Assembly: GCA_959606905.1 (NCBI GenBank)
Contig: CAUHML010000010.1
Location: 17,513 to 81,512, forward strand
DNA: 64,000 nucleotides
Reading direction: 5' to 3'
Source: an uncultured Bacteroides sp.
GTDB lineage: Bacteria; Bacteroidota; Bacteroidia; Bacteroidales; Bacteroidaceae
The position numbers and the translations under genes were made by a program. This document shows positions 53,391 through 64,000 of the stretch, piece by piece. Position 1 is the first letter of the stretch; each line of letters starts with the position of its first letter. The notes under the pieces were generated by a model. That model was not told the DNA's origin, searched no databases, and saw nothing but the letters and a program-made list of their open reading frames with translations.

Positions 53391-55919
53391 TCAACGCCTA
53401 GCATCATCGGCTGCGAATACAAATCTGATATCGGCATAGGAGACCTCGTCTCCTAACGCCGCTTTTATTCCTGCCACTCCGGAATTCTCGTTCTTTTGCT
53501 GATACCGACGAATCTTCTCTATCTTTTCTACAGCTACTACTTGCTCCAGTTTAATCTTTCCCATACGAACATAATGTTCTAAGTGCGTAGCAATTGTTCC
53601 CGTCACCAAATCACGTGATTTAGCTATCTCCTCCATACTCATTCCCTTACAAAACATCTCATAGCTCATCTGTTTCGTATCTTTCTTCGGTTCCTTTTTT
53701 TCTCCCCTCTTACTTTTTTCCGGAAGAAATATCTCTTTGATTTCCGGTCGTTTCACTTGATTCTCCCTCATATACTTACGGACAATCCCCAAAATTTCAA
53801 GTCCATATTTCTCCACTCCTTTCGCTCCAAAATAAGGTACAGCTTCCAAAGCTTGCGGAGTATCCGGCAAAAGATTTACAATGCCCATTAATGCTTTCTG
53901 TTGCATAATGACATAAGCAGGCATATTGGTTTCACGCGTCTTTTCTGTTCTCCATTCCGATAAAGTGCGATAAAGCTCCGGATGCAGAATATCCGTAGGA
54001 ACTTCTACTTTTACTTTTGTAAAACTACTACGTGTACGTTCTACCCGTTCTTTTCTCTCTCTCAATGTTTTAGCGGTAGGAGAAGGAGAAGAAGAGTTGT
54101 CCTCAAGACTTAACATCACCTTAGCTTTCAATTTCAAATATTCAGCAACAATAAAAGGTTGCACACACATAGCTTTCAATAAGGACTCTTTAATCCACAA
54201 TGCATCATCCAACGCTTGCAAACGTTCATTCAGTTGTTTCCTCAACTCCCTGTTATCAAGAGGTATATTAGTCTTTGCAAACAAAACACGAATAGGTTCC
54301 AGCTCTTTATGAAAATACACCGCACCGGAACGAATCCGTTCCTGCAACTCCTGGTCCGAAGCATAATCTTCACTCTCATTAATCAAACGTGTATACTGAT
54401 TGCGGAAACGGTGGGCAACTTCCACTATCTTTTCCTTAATATGAGGCTCCAATAGCTTATATTCGGTAAGTAATTTAGGGTAAAGTTTATACAAATCTTC
54501 ATCCAGCATACGAAGCAACCGTTTATAAGCCTGCTCGAGGGAATAGAAGTTAAACAAATCACTCAACAAATCGAAGAAATAAGCCTTCTGCATATCACTT
54601 AGCTGCTTGTTTCCCGGTTTATTCCGTTCCACCTCTTTTGTGAAGTTATCAACCACACTGTCACTAATAATAGCCTCCTTACGCAATGGAGACTCCAATA
54701 CCAAGCCCTCCAAAGTCTTACAACGACTCAAAGCTACATATGTCTGTCCATGCGCAAAGGAATTGCGTGCATCAATAATTGCACGTTCAAATGTCAATCC
54801 CTGACTCTTATGTATCGTGATAGCCCATGCCAATCGAATAGGATATTGACGGAATGTTCCTTCTATCACCTCAGTGATTTCCTTCGTTTCCTCATTTAAC
54901 ACATACTTATAGTTTCCCCATTCCTCCGGCAACAACAGAAAATCCTCCTCACTCCCTTTTTCTTTCACATATATCTCAGAATCATTAACGGCTACCACCT
55001 CTCCGATCATACCATTATAATACCGTTTTTCCAAAGAAACATCATTTTTGAGAAACATGATCTGGGCACCCTCTTTAATAGTGAGAATTTCATCTGCGGG
55101 ATATGTATATTCAGGAAAAGTCCCCGTCACTTCAGCTCGAAAATGATAAGGCTTTCCCGGTAGAGAAGCCAATTCACGATCATTTACTTGCTGTGCTTGA
55201 TTGTTATGTGTTGTCAAACGGATATATCCTTCTTCTTTGGGCGGTTGGAAGCCTTGCTGATATCGCCGATTCAACTCATTCAACACTTCATCATCTGCTT
55301 TGTTCTCACGTATTTTATTCAACAGAGAAAGAAAAAAAGTATCGTTCTGACGGTATACCTTTTCCAGTTCAATTGTCATATAGGTCGTTTCTCTCAATGC
55401 ACGGCTGGCAAAAAAATAAGGCGTTTCGTAATAATTCCTCAACAAACTCCATTCGCTGTCCCTCACAACAGGAGCTAACTGCTGCAAATCTCCAATCATC
55501 AACAGTTGTACCCCTCCAAAAGGCTTTTCGCGATTGCGATAACGACGTAAAGTCGCATCTACTGCGTCTAGCAAATCCGCACGTACCATACTGATTTCAT
55601 CAATCACTAATAAATCCATGCTTCGGATAATGTTACGTTTCTCTTGACTGTATCGGTATTGTATTTGCGCAGAGTTAAAAGTCGTTTCCGGCACAAATGG
55701 AGCAAAAGATATCTGGAAAAAAGAATGAATCGTCACCCCTCCGGCGTTAATTGCTGCAATACCCGTCGGAGCCAATACGACCATGCGTTTGGGGGTATGC
55801 TCTCTCAATCGTTTTAGAAATGTAGTTTTTCCGGTTCCGGCTTTTCCGGTAAGAAACAGGTGTGTGCCTGTATTTTCAATGAACTGCCAAGCAAGTTGTA
55901 GTTCAGGATTATTTTCCAT
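53391..55919 (-). CDS. PIF1/RecD-like helicase with HRDC and helix-turn-helix domains
   Basis: This 842-residue protein has an N-terminal superfamily 1B helicase with Walker A FLTGKAGTGKTTFLKRL (about 16-33), Walker B LLVIDEISMVRADLL and the late motif IHKSQGLTFERAIID. An HRDC-like domain (ALMGIVNLLPDTPQALEAVP) and an HTH (FCKGMSMEEIAKSRDL) follow. Such enzymes are widespread in Bacteroides and probably resolve DNA structures or act in repair. It has a TACCTTTG -7 box at 55939-55946. The exact role is unknown. Confidence 0.9.
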   Translation of the reverse strand: MENNPELQLAWQFIENTGTHLFLTGKAGTGKTTFLKRLREHTPKRMVVLAPTGIAAINAGGVTIHSFFQISFAPFVPETTFNSAQIQYRYSQEKRNIIRSMDLLVIDEISMVRADLLDAVDATLRRYRNREKPFGGVQLLMIGDLQQLAPVVRDSEWSLLRNYYETPYFFASRALRETTYMTIELEKVYRQNDTFFLSLLNKIRENKADDEVLNELNRRYQQGFQPPKEEGYIRLTTHNNQAQQVNDRELASLPGKPYHFRAEVTGTFPEYTYPADEILTIKEGAQIMFLKNDVSLEKRYYNGMIGEVVAVNDSEIYVKEKGSEEDFLLLPEEWGNYKYVLNEETKEITEVIEGTFRQYPIRLAWAITIHKSQGLTFERAIIDARNSFAHGQTYVALSRCKTLEGLVLESPLRKEAIISDSVVDNFTKEVERNKPGNKQLSDMQKAYFFDLLSDLFNFYSLEQAYKRLLRMLDEDLYKLYPKLLTEYKLLEPHIKEKIVEVAHRFRNQYTRLINESEDYASDQELQERIRSGAVYFHKELEPIRVLFAKTNIPLDNRELRKQLNERLQALDDALWIKESLLKAMCVQPFIVAEYLKLKAKVMLSLEDNSSSPSPTAKTLRERKERVERTRSSFTKVKVEVPTDILHPELYRTLSEWRTEKTRETNMPAYVIMQQKALMGIVNLLPDTPQALEAVPYFGAKGVEKYGLEILGIVRKYMRENQVKRPEIKEIFLPEKSKRGEKKEPKKDTKQMSYEMFCKGMSMEEIAKSRDLVTGTIATHLEHYVRMGKIKLEQVVAVEKIEKIRRYQQKNENSGVAGIKAALGDEVSYADIRFVFAADDARR

Positions 55920-56252
55920 GAAAGTATATTATTTTGTGCAAAGGTACGGAAAACTATATAGAGATTGAAATAAAAGTACTAAACTTTTCCGCATAAAATA
56001 GTCAAATGAGAATCAGACAAAAAGTCCCGGCTGTTTTTCCCGCTAGAAAGCAACCGGGACGACGGATCAAATTAGAACACTAAGTGATGTGCTATTATGT
56101 CCGAAAACTACTTCGTATATTTGTTTTGCTTGAATATAAATAAAAATTCAAGACTATTTCCAACGCAAATATATATATATAAATTCCCGTTTTTAAGTTT
56201 CACCTTAAAAACGGGATATTGAATCAAAAAATAATGTTATTAATTGTCGTAA
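55920..56252. other. Gap between helicase and ATP synthase genes
   Basis: No gene was seen. It holds the helicase -7 box (55939-55946, minus), a hairpin GTCCCGG/CCGGGAC (56024-56060), a TA microsatellite near 56170 and the atp operon terminator at 56186-56215. Confidence 0.6.
56186..56215 (-). terminator. ATP synthase operon terminator
   Basis: CCCGTTTTTAAG (56186-56197) pairs perfectly with CTTAAAAACGGG (56204-56215), a 12-bp stem with a 6-base loop. It lies 38 bases after the atpG stop and is followed leftwards by an A+T-rich tract. Confidence 0.75.
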
Positions 56253-57149
56253 TTACTGCATCGAACCACCCACAATATCCAGCAATTCGTTCGTAATCGC
56301 CTGTTGGCGACTCTTGTTATATTGCTTGGTAAGGTCTTGAATCAATTCGTTGGCATTGTCCGTAGCTACTTGCATTGCTAATGTACGTGCTGCGTGCTCG
56401 GAAGCATTAGAATCCACAGCAGCAGTAAAGAGCTTCTGGCTTAATACAGTAGGTATCAAGTCGGCAATCAATTGCTCAGCAGAAGGTTCTACTATATAGT
56501 CATTCACAACTTCACGTTCTTCTTCTTTCTGTTTTTCCAGTTCTTTACCTTCTTCTACTGCACGTGTAAGGTCAATAGGCAGATAAGTCTCACGAAGTAG
56601 AATCTGCACACCCATTGATTTAAAATGATGATAAATCAATTCCACACGGTCAATTTCTCCCGCCACATACATTTTCATTAGAAGATCCGCCAGCTCGGAA
56701 GCTTCTTGATAAGTTGGTTTATCGGAGAGTGTCGGAGGTATTTCCCCCGGCTGGAATCCCATTCTCTTCACAGCTTCCTCCACCTTCTTTCCTATGGGAA
56801 AGATCAAAATATTATCCTGTCCCAGCGTACGGTATTCGCTGACAGTTTGCAATAACATCTTTATGACATTTGCATTAAAAGCACCACAAAGTGATGTATT
56901 CGAAGAAAAAGCAATAATCGCCACACGCTTCACTTCCCGTGCTCGTATGTAAGGAGACTCTATCGGAAGATCAGCGCTCAAAAAGTTAGTCAGAATCTTG
57001 TTCAACTTCTTCTGATAGGGCAACATATTCTCAATGGCTCCTTGTGCCTTATGTAGTTTGGCAGAAGCCACCATCTTCATTGCTGAAGTGATTTTTCGGG
57101 TACTTTTGACCGAATTTATTCTGGTTTTTACTTCTTTCAGTGAAGCCAT
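56253..57149 (-). CDS. atpG: ATP synthase F1 gamma subunit
   Basis: The central rotor shaft of F1. The 298-residue protein has the gamma start MASLKEVKTRINSVKSTRKITSAMKMVA-like sequence and the C-terminal helix with LAMQVATDNANELIQDL and YNKSRQQAITNELLDIVGG. An insertion rich in Glu and Lys (EEGKELEKQKEEEREVV, about 200-220) is present. It is the last gene of the operon, 12 bases after atpA. Confidence 0.95.
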   Translation of the reverse strand: MASLKEVKTRINSVKSTRKITSAMKMVASAKLHKAQGAIENMLPYQKKLNKILTNFLSADLPIESPYIRAREVKRVAIIAFSSNTSLCGAFNANVIKMLLQTVSEYRTLGQDNILIFPIGKKVEEAVKRMGFQPGEIPPTLSDKPTYQEASELADLLMKMYVAGEIDRVELIYHHFKSMGVQILLRETYLPIDLTRAVEEGKELEKQKEEEREVVNDYIVEPSAEQLIADLIPTVLSQKLFTAAVDSNASEHAARTLAMQVATDNANELIQDLTKQYNKSRQQAITNELLDIVGGSMQ

Positions 57150-57161
57150 AGTTTTCTTGAA

Positions 57162-58745
57162 TTACAAATATTGTTTAGCGACCATAGCAGCAGTTTCTTC
57201 AATAGCCTTAGTCACATTATCATCAATAACACCCGTTCTCAATACATCCAACACATCCTCCTGATGATTCAATTGCAGAGACTCGATGAAACTGCGTTCA
57301 AAATCCTGCACGTTGCTCAATGGCACATCACGGAGCAAACCATGTGTACCACAATAGAGGATAGCAATCTGTTGTTCCACAGGCATCGGACTGTATTGCG
57401 GCTGAATCAGCAACTGCGCATTCTTACGCCCTTTGTCAATTGTCAATGCCGTAATCGGGTCCATATCACTGCTGAACTTGGAGAATGCTTCCAATTCACG
57501 ATACTGTGCCTGGTCTATCTTCAATGTTCCTGCCACTTTTTTCATCGCCTTAATCTGAGCATTACCACCTACACGGGATACAGAGATACCGACATTGATA
57601 GCCGGGCGGACACCCTGATTGAACAAGTCCGTTTCGAGGAATATCTGTCCGTCAGTGATAGAAATCACGTTCGTTGGAATATAGGCCGAAACGTCTCCTG
57701 CCTGCGTCTCAATGATAGGCAAGGCAGTCAGTGAACCACCCCCTTTCACAATACCTTTCAGGCTTTCGGGAAGGTCATTCATCTCGCGCGCCACTTCCTC
57801 CTGGTTGATAATCTTAGCCGCACGTTCCAACAAGCGGGAATGCAGGTAGAAGATATCACCCGGATAAGCCTCACGTCCGGACGGACGGCGAAGGATCAAT
57901 GAGACCTCACGATAGGCAACCGCCTGCTTGGAAAGGTCATCATAAACCACCAGCGCGTGACGGCCGGTATCACGGAAATATTCGCCGATAGCAGCCCCTG
58001 CAAACGGCGCGTAATACTGTAATGCAGCCGGATCGCCAGCCGTGGCAGCTACCACAACGGTATAATCCATAGCACCATACTCACGGAGCGTATTTACAAT
58101 AGAAGCCACGGTAGAACCTTTTTGACCGATAGCCACATAAATACAATATACAGGATCCCCTGCCAGGAAGTTGGTACGTTGGTTGATAATCGTATCAATC
58201 GCAATGGCCGTCTTTCCTGTCTGACGGTCACCGATAATCAGCTCACGTTGTCCACGCCCAATAGGAATCATGGCATCCACAGCTTTCAGTCCTGTCTGCA
58301 ACGGCTGGTTGACAGGCTGACGGAAGATTACTCCCGGCGCTTTGCGTTCCAACGGCATTTCATACAAATCACCACCAATTAAGCCTTTACCGTCGAGCGG
58401 TTCACCCAGCGGGTCAATGACACGCCCCAACATACCTTCTCCTACGCGGATAGAAGCAATATGCTTGGTACGCTTCACAATAAAGCCTTCCTTGATTCTG
58501 TCAGTCGGCCCCAACAACACAGCACCCACATTGTCCTCTTCAAGGTTCATCACGATAGCCTTAATGCCGTTGTCAAACTCCAGTAACTCGTTAGCCTCGG
58601 CATTCCGCAGTCCGTAGATACGCACCACACCATCGCTCACCTGAAGCACCGTACCGATTTCGTCAAGCTGCACATGGGTATTAATACCTTCGAGCTGTTT
58701 ACGCAATATATCGGAAACCTCGCTTACTTTAATATTTTCAGACAT
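57162..58745 (-). CDS. atpA: ATP synthase F1 alpha subunit
   Basis: The non-catalytic nucleotide-binding subunit of F1, 527 residues. It has the P-loop [24 protein letters not shown] and the signature [14 protein letters not shown] that contacts the active site of beta. Its start shares a base with the atpH stop (TAATG), so translation is coupled. Confidence 0.97.
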   Translation of the reverse strand: MSENIKVSEVSDILRKQLEGINTHVQLDEIGTVLQVSDGVVRIYGLRNAEANELLEFDNGIKAIVMNLEEDNVGAVLLGPTDRIKEGFIVKRTKHIASIRVGEGMLGRVIDPLGEPLDGKGLIGGDLYEMPLERKAPGVIFRQPVNQPLQTGLKAVDAMIPIGRGQRELIIGDRQTGKTAIAIDTIINQRTNFLAGDPVYCIYVAIGQKGSTVASIVNTLREYGAMDYTVVVAATAGDPAALQYYAPFAGAAIGEYFRDTGRHALVVYDDLSKQAVAYREVSLILRRPSGREAYPGDIFYLHSRLLERAAKIINQEEVAREMNDLPESLKGIVKGGGSLTALPIIETQAGDVSAYIPTNVISITDGQIFLETDLFNQGVRPAINVGISVSRVGGNAQIKAMKKVAGTLKIDQAQYRELEAFSKFSSDMDPITALTIDKGRKNAQLLIQPQYSPMPVEQQIAILYCGTHGLLRDVPLSNVQDFERSFIESLQLNHQEDVLDVLRTGVIDDNVTKAIEETAAMVAKQYL

Positions 58746-59305
58746 TATACAATTCTCCTATTCTTATCAATAAACTGTTGTTTTACTCGCTTCAACTGCG
58801 TAGCAATGCTTGCATCCAGTCGATAATCATTAATATCGAAGATGAATCCGCCCTCGATAGACGGATCTACCACAGTCTCCAGTTCCATTTGCGCATGCAG
58901 GATATGCGCTGCTGCGGAGCGGATACGGTCTTCCGTCTCCTTGTCCACAGGAACAGCCGTAATCAGTTTGCCTACCCCGATATGCTTTAGTTTCCGGTAA
59001 AGATCCAGATACATCAGGCTGATAAACTGTAAATATCCCTCACGCCTGTTTCGCAGTACCAAAGTAATAAAATGGACAAACTCTCTGGTGGATTTACCGT
59101 TGCCATCGGCAGCCGTACATACCAGCGCCAATTTCTCTTTGGTTGAGATAACAGGGTTATCCAGTGCTTCACGCAAACCCGGTTGGGCGCAAAAGCAATA
59201 AGACAGTGTGAGGAACTCTTGGTAGAGCTTGTCCTCCACTCCTTTCTCCTGTGCGTATTCAATCATCGCTTTGGCATATCGCATTGAGAGTATTCCGACT
59301 TCCAT
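58745..59305 (-). CDS. atpH: ATP synthase F1 delta subunit
   Basis: This 186-residue protein links F1 to the b subunits. It starts with [19 protein letters not shown] and ends with a C-terminal strand [20 protein letters not shown] typical of AtpH. Length is standard. It follows atpF by 5 bases and overlaps atpA by one base. Confidence 0.93.
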   Translation of the reverse strand: MEVGILSMRYAKAMIEYAQEKGVEDKLYQEFLTLSYCFCAQPGLREALDNPVISTKEKLALVCTAADGNGKSTREFVHFITLVLRNRREGYLQFISLMYLDLYRKLKHIGVGKLITAVPVDKETEDRIRSAAAHILHAQMELETVVDPSIEGGFIFDINDYRLDASIATQLKRVKQQFIDKNRRIV

Positions 59306-59310
59306 TTTCC

Positions 59311-59814
59311 TTAGTTCTTATTAGGGGTTAATACTTCATCCAGCATACGGTCAATCATGCCCATTTGAGCTTCTTTGTCCTGAAGACTCTTACGGAGCAC
59401 TTTTTCGGCAATATCGACAGAAAGCACAGCCACCTGACGACGGATGTCGCGGATAGCTTCGTCTTTCTCCACCTGGATTTGTTGTCTCACCGCATCCAGT
59501 TCCTTCTGTGCGGCTATCTCGGCTTGCTTACGGGCCTCGTGAACAATCTTGTCACGTTCTTCCATTGCTTCCTTCAAGATGCGTCCTTGTTCCTTGTTGG
59601 CGGCAGCCACAAGCGCATCGCCCTCCTGCTTTAGTTTGGAGAGCTGTGCGTTGGCTTCTCTTGCCACCTCCAAAGACTGGTCGATATAGACTTTACGGTC
59701 TTCCACCATCCTAATGATGATAGGGAAACCGTATTTTGCCAATATCACAAACACAATCCCGAATGCGACAAACATCCAGAACAACAGGCCACTATCAGGT
59801 AATAGTAATGACAT
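59311..59814 (-). CDS. atpF: ATP synthase Fo b subunit
   Basis: The peripheral stalk subunit. This 167-residue protein has one N-terminal membrane helix ([17 protein letters not shown]) and a long charged coiled coil with Ala, Glu and Lys ([34 protein letters not shown]). It lies between atpE and atpH. Confidence 0.94.
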   Translation of the reverse strand: MSLLLPDSGLLFWMFVAFGIVFVILAKYGFPIIIRMVEDRKVYIDQSLEVAREANAQLSKLKQEGDALVAAANKEQGRILKEAMEERDKIVHEARKQAEIAAQKELDAVRQQIQVEKDEAIRDIRRQVAVLSVDIAEKVLRKSLQDKEAQMGMIDRMLDEVLTPNKN

Positions 59815-59870
59815 TTCTTGTAATTTAGAATGATGAATATTGATTTACAGTTTGTCGGTATTCCACCTGC

Positions 59871-60149
<279 letters not shown>

Positions 60150-60174
60150 TTATATTTTTTATTTGCTCTCTTAT

Positions 60175-61323
60175 CTAATTCTCTTTTATTTTTCTTCCGC
60201 CTTCACTCACCTTCGCGCCTTCTTGTGCCAGTCCGATAAACACTGCCGAAAGCATTGTAAACACGTATGCCTGGATGAAAGCTACCAACAGTTCAAGCGC
60301 ATTCATAAAGATGTTGAACAGTACGGAAGCCACGGTCAGTGTGCCGTTCAGTGCGGGCCCCATACTTGCAGAGATGAAAATCAGGCAAGTAAGCACCAGC
60401 ATTGCCATGTGTCCTGCCAACATATTGGCGAAAAGACGAATCATCAATGCAAACGGTTTCGTGAAGATCCCGAAAAACTCGATGAAAGGCATCATCGGCA
60501 CAGGAACTTTCAACCACCAGGGTACATCCGGCCAGAAAATATCTTTCCAATAATGTTTGGTTCCGAAAATATTAACCGCAAGGAACGTACAGATAGCCAG
60601 TACCATTGTGATCGCAATATTTCCCGTCACATTCGCCCCACCGGGAAAGAATGGGATCAATCCCATTATATTGTTGACAAAGATGAAAAAAAACGCTGTC
60701 AGCAGATATGGAGCGAATTTCCGATAATTGGGACCGACACAACTCTTGATGATATCATCGTTCACCATCATAATAAACATCTCCATGAATCCGATGAATC
60801 CTCCCGGTGCCAACGCTCCGCGAGGACGTTTTCGATACCAGTGGGCTACACTCAATACAATCACCAGCAACAGCACACTGTTGAACAGCAAAGCAAATGT
60901 CACCTTTGTGATAGAAATGTCCCACGGACGCACTTGCTCTCCGGCTGCATTATACTCTACCAGTTTACCTTCGTATTTACTTCCTTCGGGAGCGATGGAA
61001 AGCCCTTCATAACTACCCCCGTTCTCTTCAAGACGCGAAGATAGAAAAGTATGCCAACCTGTAGTACTACTATAAACAATAATAGGTAATGGTATAGTAA
61101 TGTGCATTTTACCCCACGTTGTAATATGCCATTCGTATGAGTCGCCGATATGCCCGAACACGATCTCTTTCACATCAACCGTATTCTCTTTTTCTTCTTT
61201 AGAAGTCATCTCATCCTGCATCTTCGGAGCCGCTTCTTCCTGTTCCTGTGCAAAAACAGGGAAGCCGGCTGCCAACAGACAGAGCAGCACCAACGGGGTT
61301 AATATGTTACGCAACTGTTTCAT
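60175..61323 (-). CDS. atpB: ATP synthase Fo a subunit
   Basis: The stator channel subunit. This 382-residue protein begins with a signal-like segment (LVLLCLLAAGFPVFA) and a long hydrophilic stretch to about residue 130, a Bacteroidetes extension not found in E. coli. The channel domain has five or more helices, and the essential Arg is in LMIRLFANMLAGHMAML. Its start overlaps the preceding gene by 17 bases. Confidence 0.95.
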   Translation of the reverse strand: MKQLRNILTPLVLLCLLAAGFPVFAQEQEEAAPKMQDEMTSKEEKENTVDVKEIVFGHIGDSYEWHITTWGKMHITIPLPIIVYSSTTGWHTFLSSRLEENGGSYEGLSIAPEGSKYEGKLVEYNAAGEQVRPWDISITKVTFALLFNSVLLLVIVLSVAHWYRKRPRGALAPGGFIGFMEMFIMMVNDDIIKSCVGPNYRKFAPYLLTAFFFIFVNNIMGLIPFFPGGANVTGNIAITMVLAICTFLAVNIFGTKHYWKDIFWPDVPWWLKVPVPMMPFIEFFGIFTKPFALMIRLFANMLAGHMAMLVLTCLIFISASMGPALNGTLTVASVLFNIFMNALELLVAFIQAYVFTMLSAVFIGLAQEGAKVSEGGRKIKEN

Positions 61324-61741
61324 TTTTATTCTTATTTTTCTTTTTCCGTTTCAGGTTCACTTCAAACGAGAAGAAGAACCATGTTTCGTATATCAGATAC
61401 AGCAAATAGAACGAGATAAACGTCAGCAAGAAAGCTTTAGCTTCTTCACGCACGGCAAGGCAATAAATCAAGACTAGAATTATCGAAAGAATCATCTTTA
61501 CCATTTTTATTGCCAAATACAGCAGTAACATCTTTTGCGGAGCATGCTGCCGACACGCATCGAACATATAGATACTGAACAAACCAAACAGATAGAAATA
61601 TGTCGGAATAAACGGATATCCTCCGAAATAATGTCCCGGTAGGGCAACGTGTAAAATCACTGCACCGACTCCTGCACTTAGAATTGCAAATAAAGTGTTC
61701 AAGCCGATAAAATTCCGTTTAGTTTTACTAATGTTCATCAT
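61307..61741 (-). CDS. Small membrane protein of the ATP synthase operon
   Basis: A protein with about four hydrophobic segments (IGLNTLFAILSAGVGAV, TYFYLFGLFSIYMF, MVKMILSIILVLIYCLAV, LLTFISFYLLYLIYETWFF) and a Lys-rich C-terminus (KRKKKNKNKNETVA). From ATG 61741 it has 144 residues; a TTG at 61792 would add 17 residues. It sits where AtpI/AtpZ-like accessory genes often lie, between epsilon and a. It may help assembly of Fo; sequence similarity to AtpI was not evident. Confidence 0.7.
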   Translation of the reverse strand: MMNISKTKRNFIGLNTLFAILSAGVGAVILHVALPGHYFGGYPFIPTYFYLFGLFSIYMFDACRQHAPQKMLLLYLAIKMVKMILSIILVLIYCLAVREEAKAFLLTFISFYLLYLIYETWFFFSFEVNLKRKKKNKNKNETVA

Positions 61742-61812
61742 GTCACTGTGTTTTTCTACTGTATTTTCTAAATCTCGTTTTTTCCAATTCAACTATATTT
61801 CAGGAGGTCCGC

Positions 61813-62058
61813 CTACGAAACGCAGGCAGAAACCGTCCCGTCACTCAATTCCACAAAACCACCCTGAATATCAAGTGTATGCTCCTCCCCGTCCAGCGTG
61901 GTATAACTTAATGTTCCCGCTTTCAATGACGAGACGATAGGCGCATGTCCCGGCAGAATGGAAAACGACCCGATCGTACCCGGCAATGTGACTATCTTCA
62001 CATCTCCGTCGAATACGCTCTTTTCAGGCGACACTATACTCAAATGCAGTTCTTTCAT
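61813..62058 (-). CDS. atpC: ATP synthase F1 epsilon subunit
   Basis: This protein has 81 residues, much shorter than the 130-140 of E. coli. It has the N-terminal beta-sandwich (MKELHLSIVSPEKSVFDG, PGTIGSFSILPGHAPIVSSL) and lacks the C-terminal helical hairpin that can inhibit ATPase. It follows atpD by 11 bases. Epsilon next to beta at the front of the operon is typical of Bacteroidetes. Confidence 0.93.
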   Translation of the reverse strand: MKELHLSIVSPEKSVFDGDVKIVTLPGTIGSFSILPGHAPIVSSLKAGTLSYTTLDGEEHTLDIQGGFVELSDGTVSACVS

Positions 62059-62069
62059 CGCAACGTTTT

Positions 62070-64000
<1,931 letters not shown>

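Noticed and set aside
56161..56185. TA dinucleotide run as an origin or unwinding element
   Set aside because: Short, with no boxes or replication genes around; simple A+T microsatellite.

Overview
The window is chromosomal DNA from a gut Bacteroides, probably close to the B. thetaiotaomicron / B. ovatus / B. xylanisolvens group. The evidence is Bacteroides-type promoters (TTTG, 19-21 bases, TAnnTTTG), a UpxY-type antiterminator at the head of a capsule operon, an adjacent tyrosine invertase, HU-like and 'smalltalk' genes, a beta-epsilon-first ATP synthase operon, and the split LysO and AspT/AspD genes. No tRNA, rRNA, CRISPR array or intact insertion sequence was seen.

Region 1 (1-4.4 kb) holds a truncated penicillin-binding protein 1A gene, a predicted AAA-ATPase/PD-(D/E)XK protein with its own promoter, a 30-residue smalltalk peptide and an HU-like DNA-binding protein.

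Region 2 (4.5-34.1 kb) is one capsular polysaccharide (CPS) locus read leftwards. In transcription order it has UpxY, a membrane-anchored CapD/WbpM-type dehydratase, Wza, a Wzc tyrosine kinase, UDP-glucose dehydrogenase, UDP-glucuronate 4-epimerase, an acetyltransferase, a Wzy-like polymerase, a GT2, a four-gene CDP-deoxysugar module, UDP-galactopyranose mutase, an acyltransferase, GT2 and GT4 transferases with a Wzx flippase, an ATP-grasp protein, a GT2, the initiating phosphoglycosyl transferase and a DegT aminotransferase. Four decayed genes lie between them: an NDP-sugar pyrophosphorylase, galE, a family-5 nucleotidyltransferase and a class I/II aminotransferase. The middle of the locus is much richer in A+T than the flanks, which suggests transferred cassettes. 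The predicted sugars (a 4-amino sugar, a uronic acid, galactofuranose and a CDP-derived 6-deoxyhexose) are compatible with a zwitterionic capsule.

The CPS operon is headed by a 251-bp segment between perfect 24-bp inverted repeats (32831-32854 and 33106-33129), next to a tyrosine recombinase gene. The only good promoter in the segment points away from the operon, so as assembled the capsule appears to be phase OFF.

Region 3 (34.2-36.1 kb) has three small genes (a basic protein, an SH3-barrel protein and a DUF4373 protein) and an array of four 22-bp iteron-like repeats.

Region 4 (36.1-56 kb) is mostly housekeeping: pyrBI, a flavin reductase, an outer-membrane barrel, glyA, fhs, aspT-aspD, an exported protein, an NAD-dependent epimerase facing two tandem AraC regulators, a clostripain-like lipoprotein behind a possible small terminated RNA, an RmlD-like reductase, a split lysO pair behind a candidate cysteine-rich leader peptide, and a PIF1-like helicase.

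Region 5 (56-64 kb) is the complete F1Fo ATP synthase operon, read leftwards as beta, epsilon, small membrane protein, a, c, b, delta, alpha, gamma.
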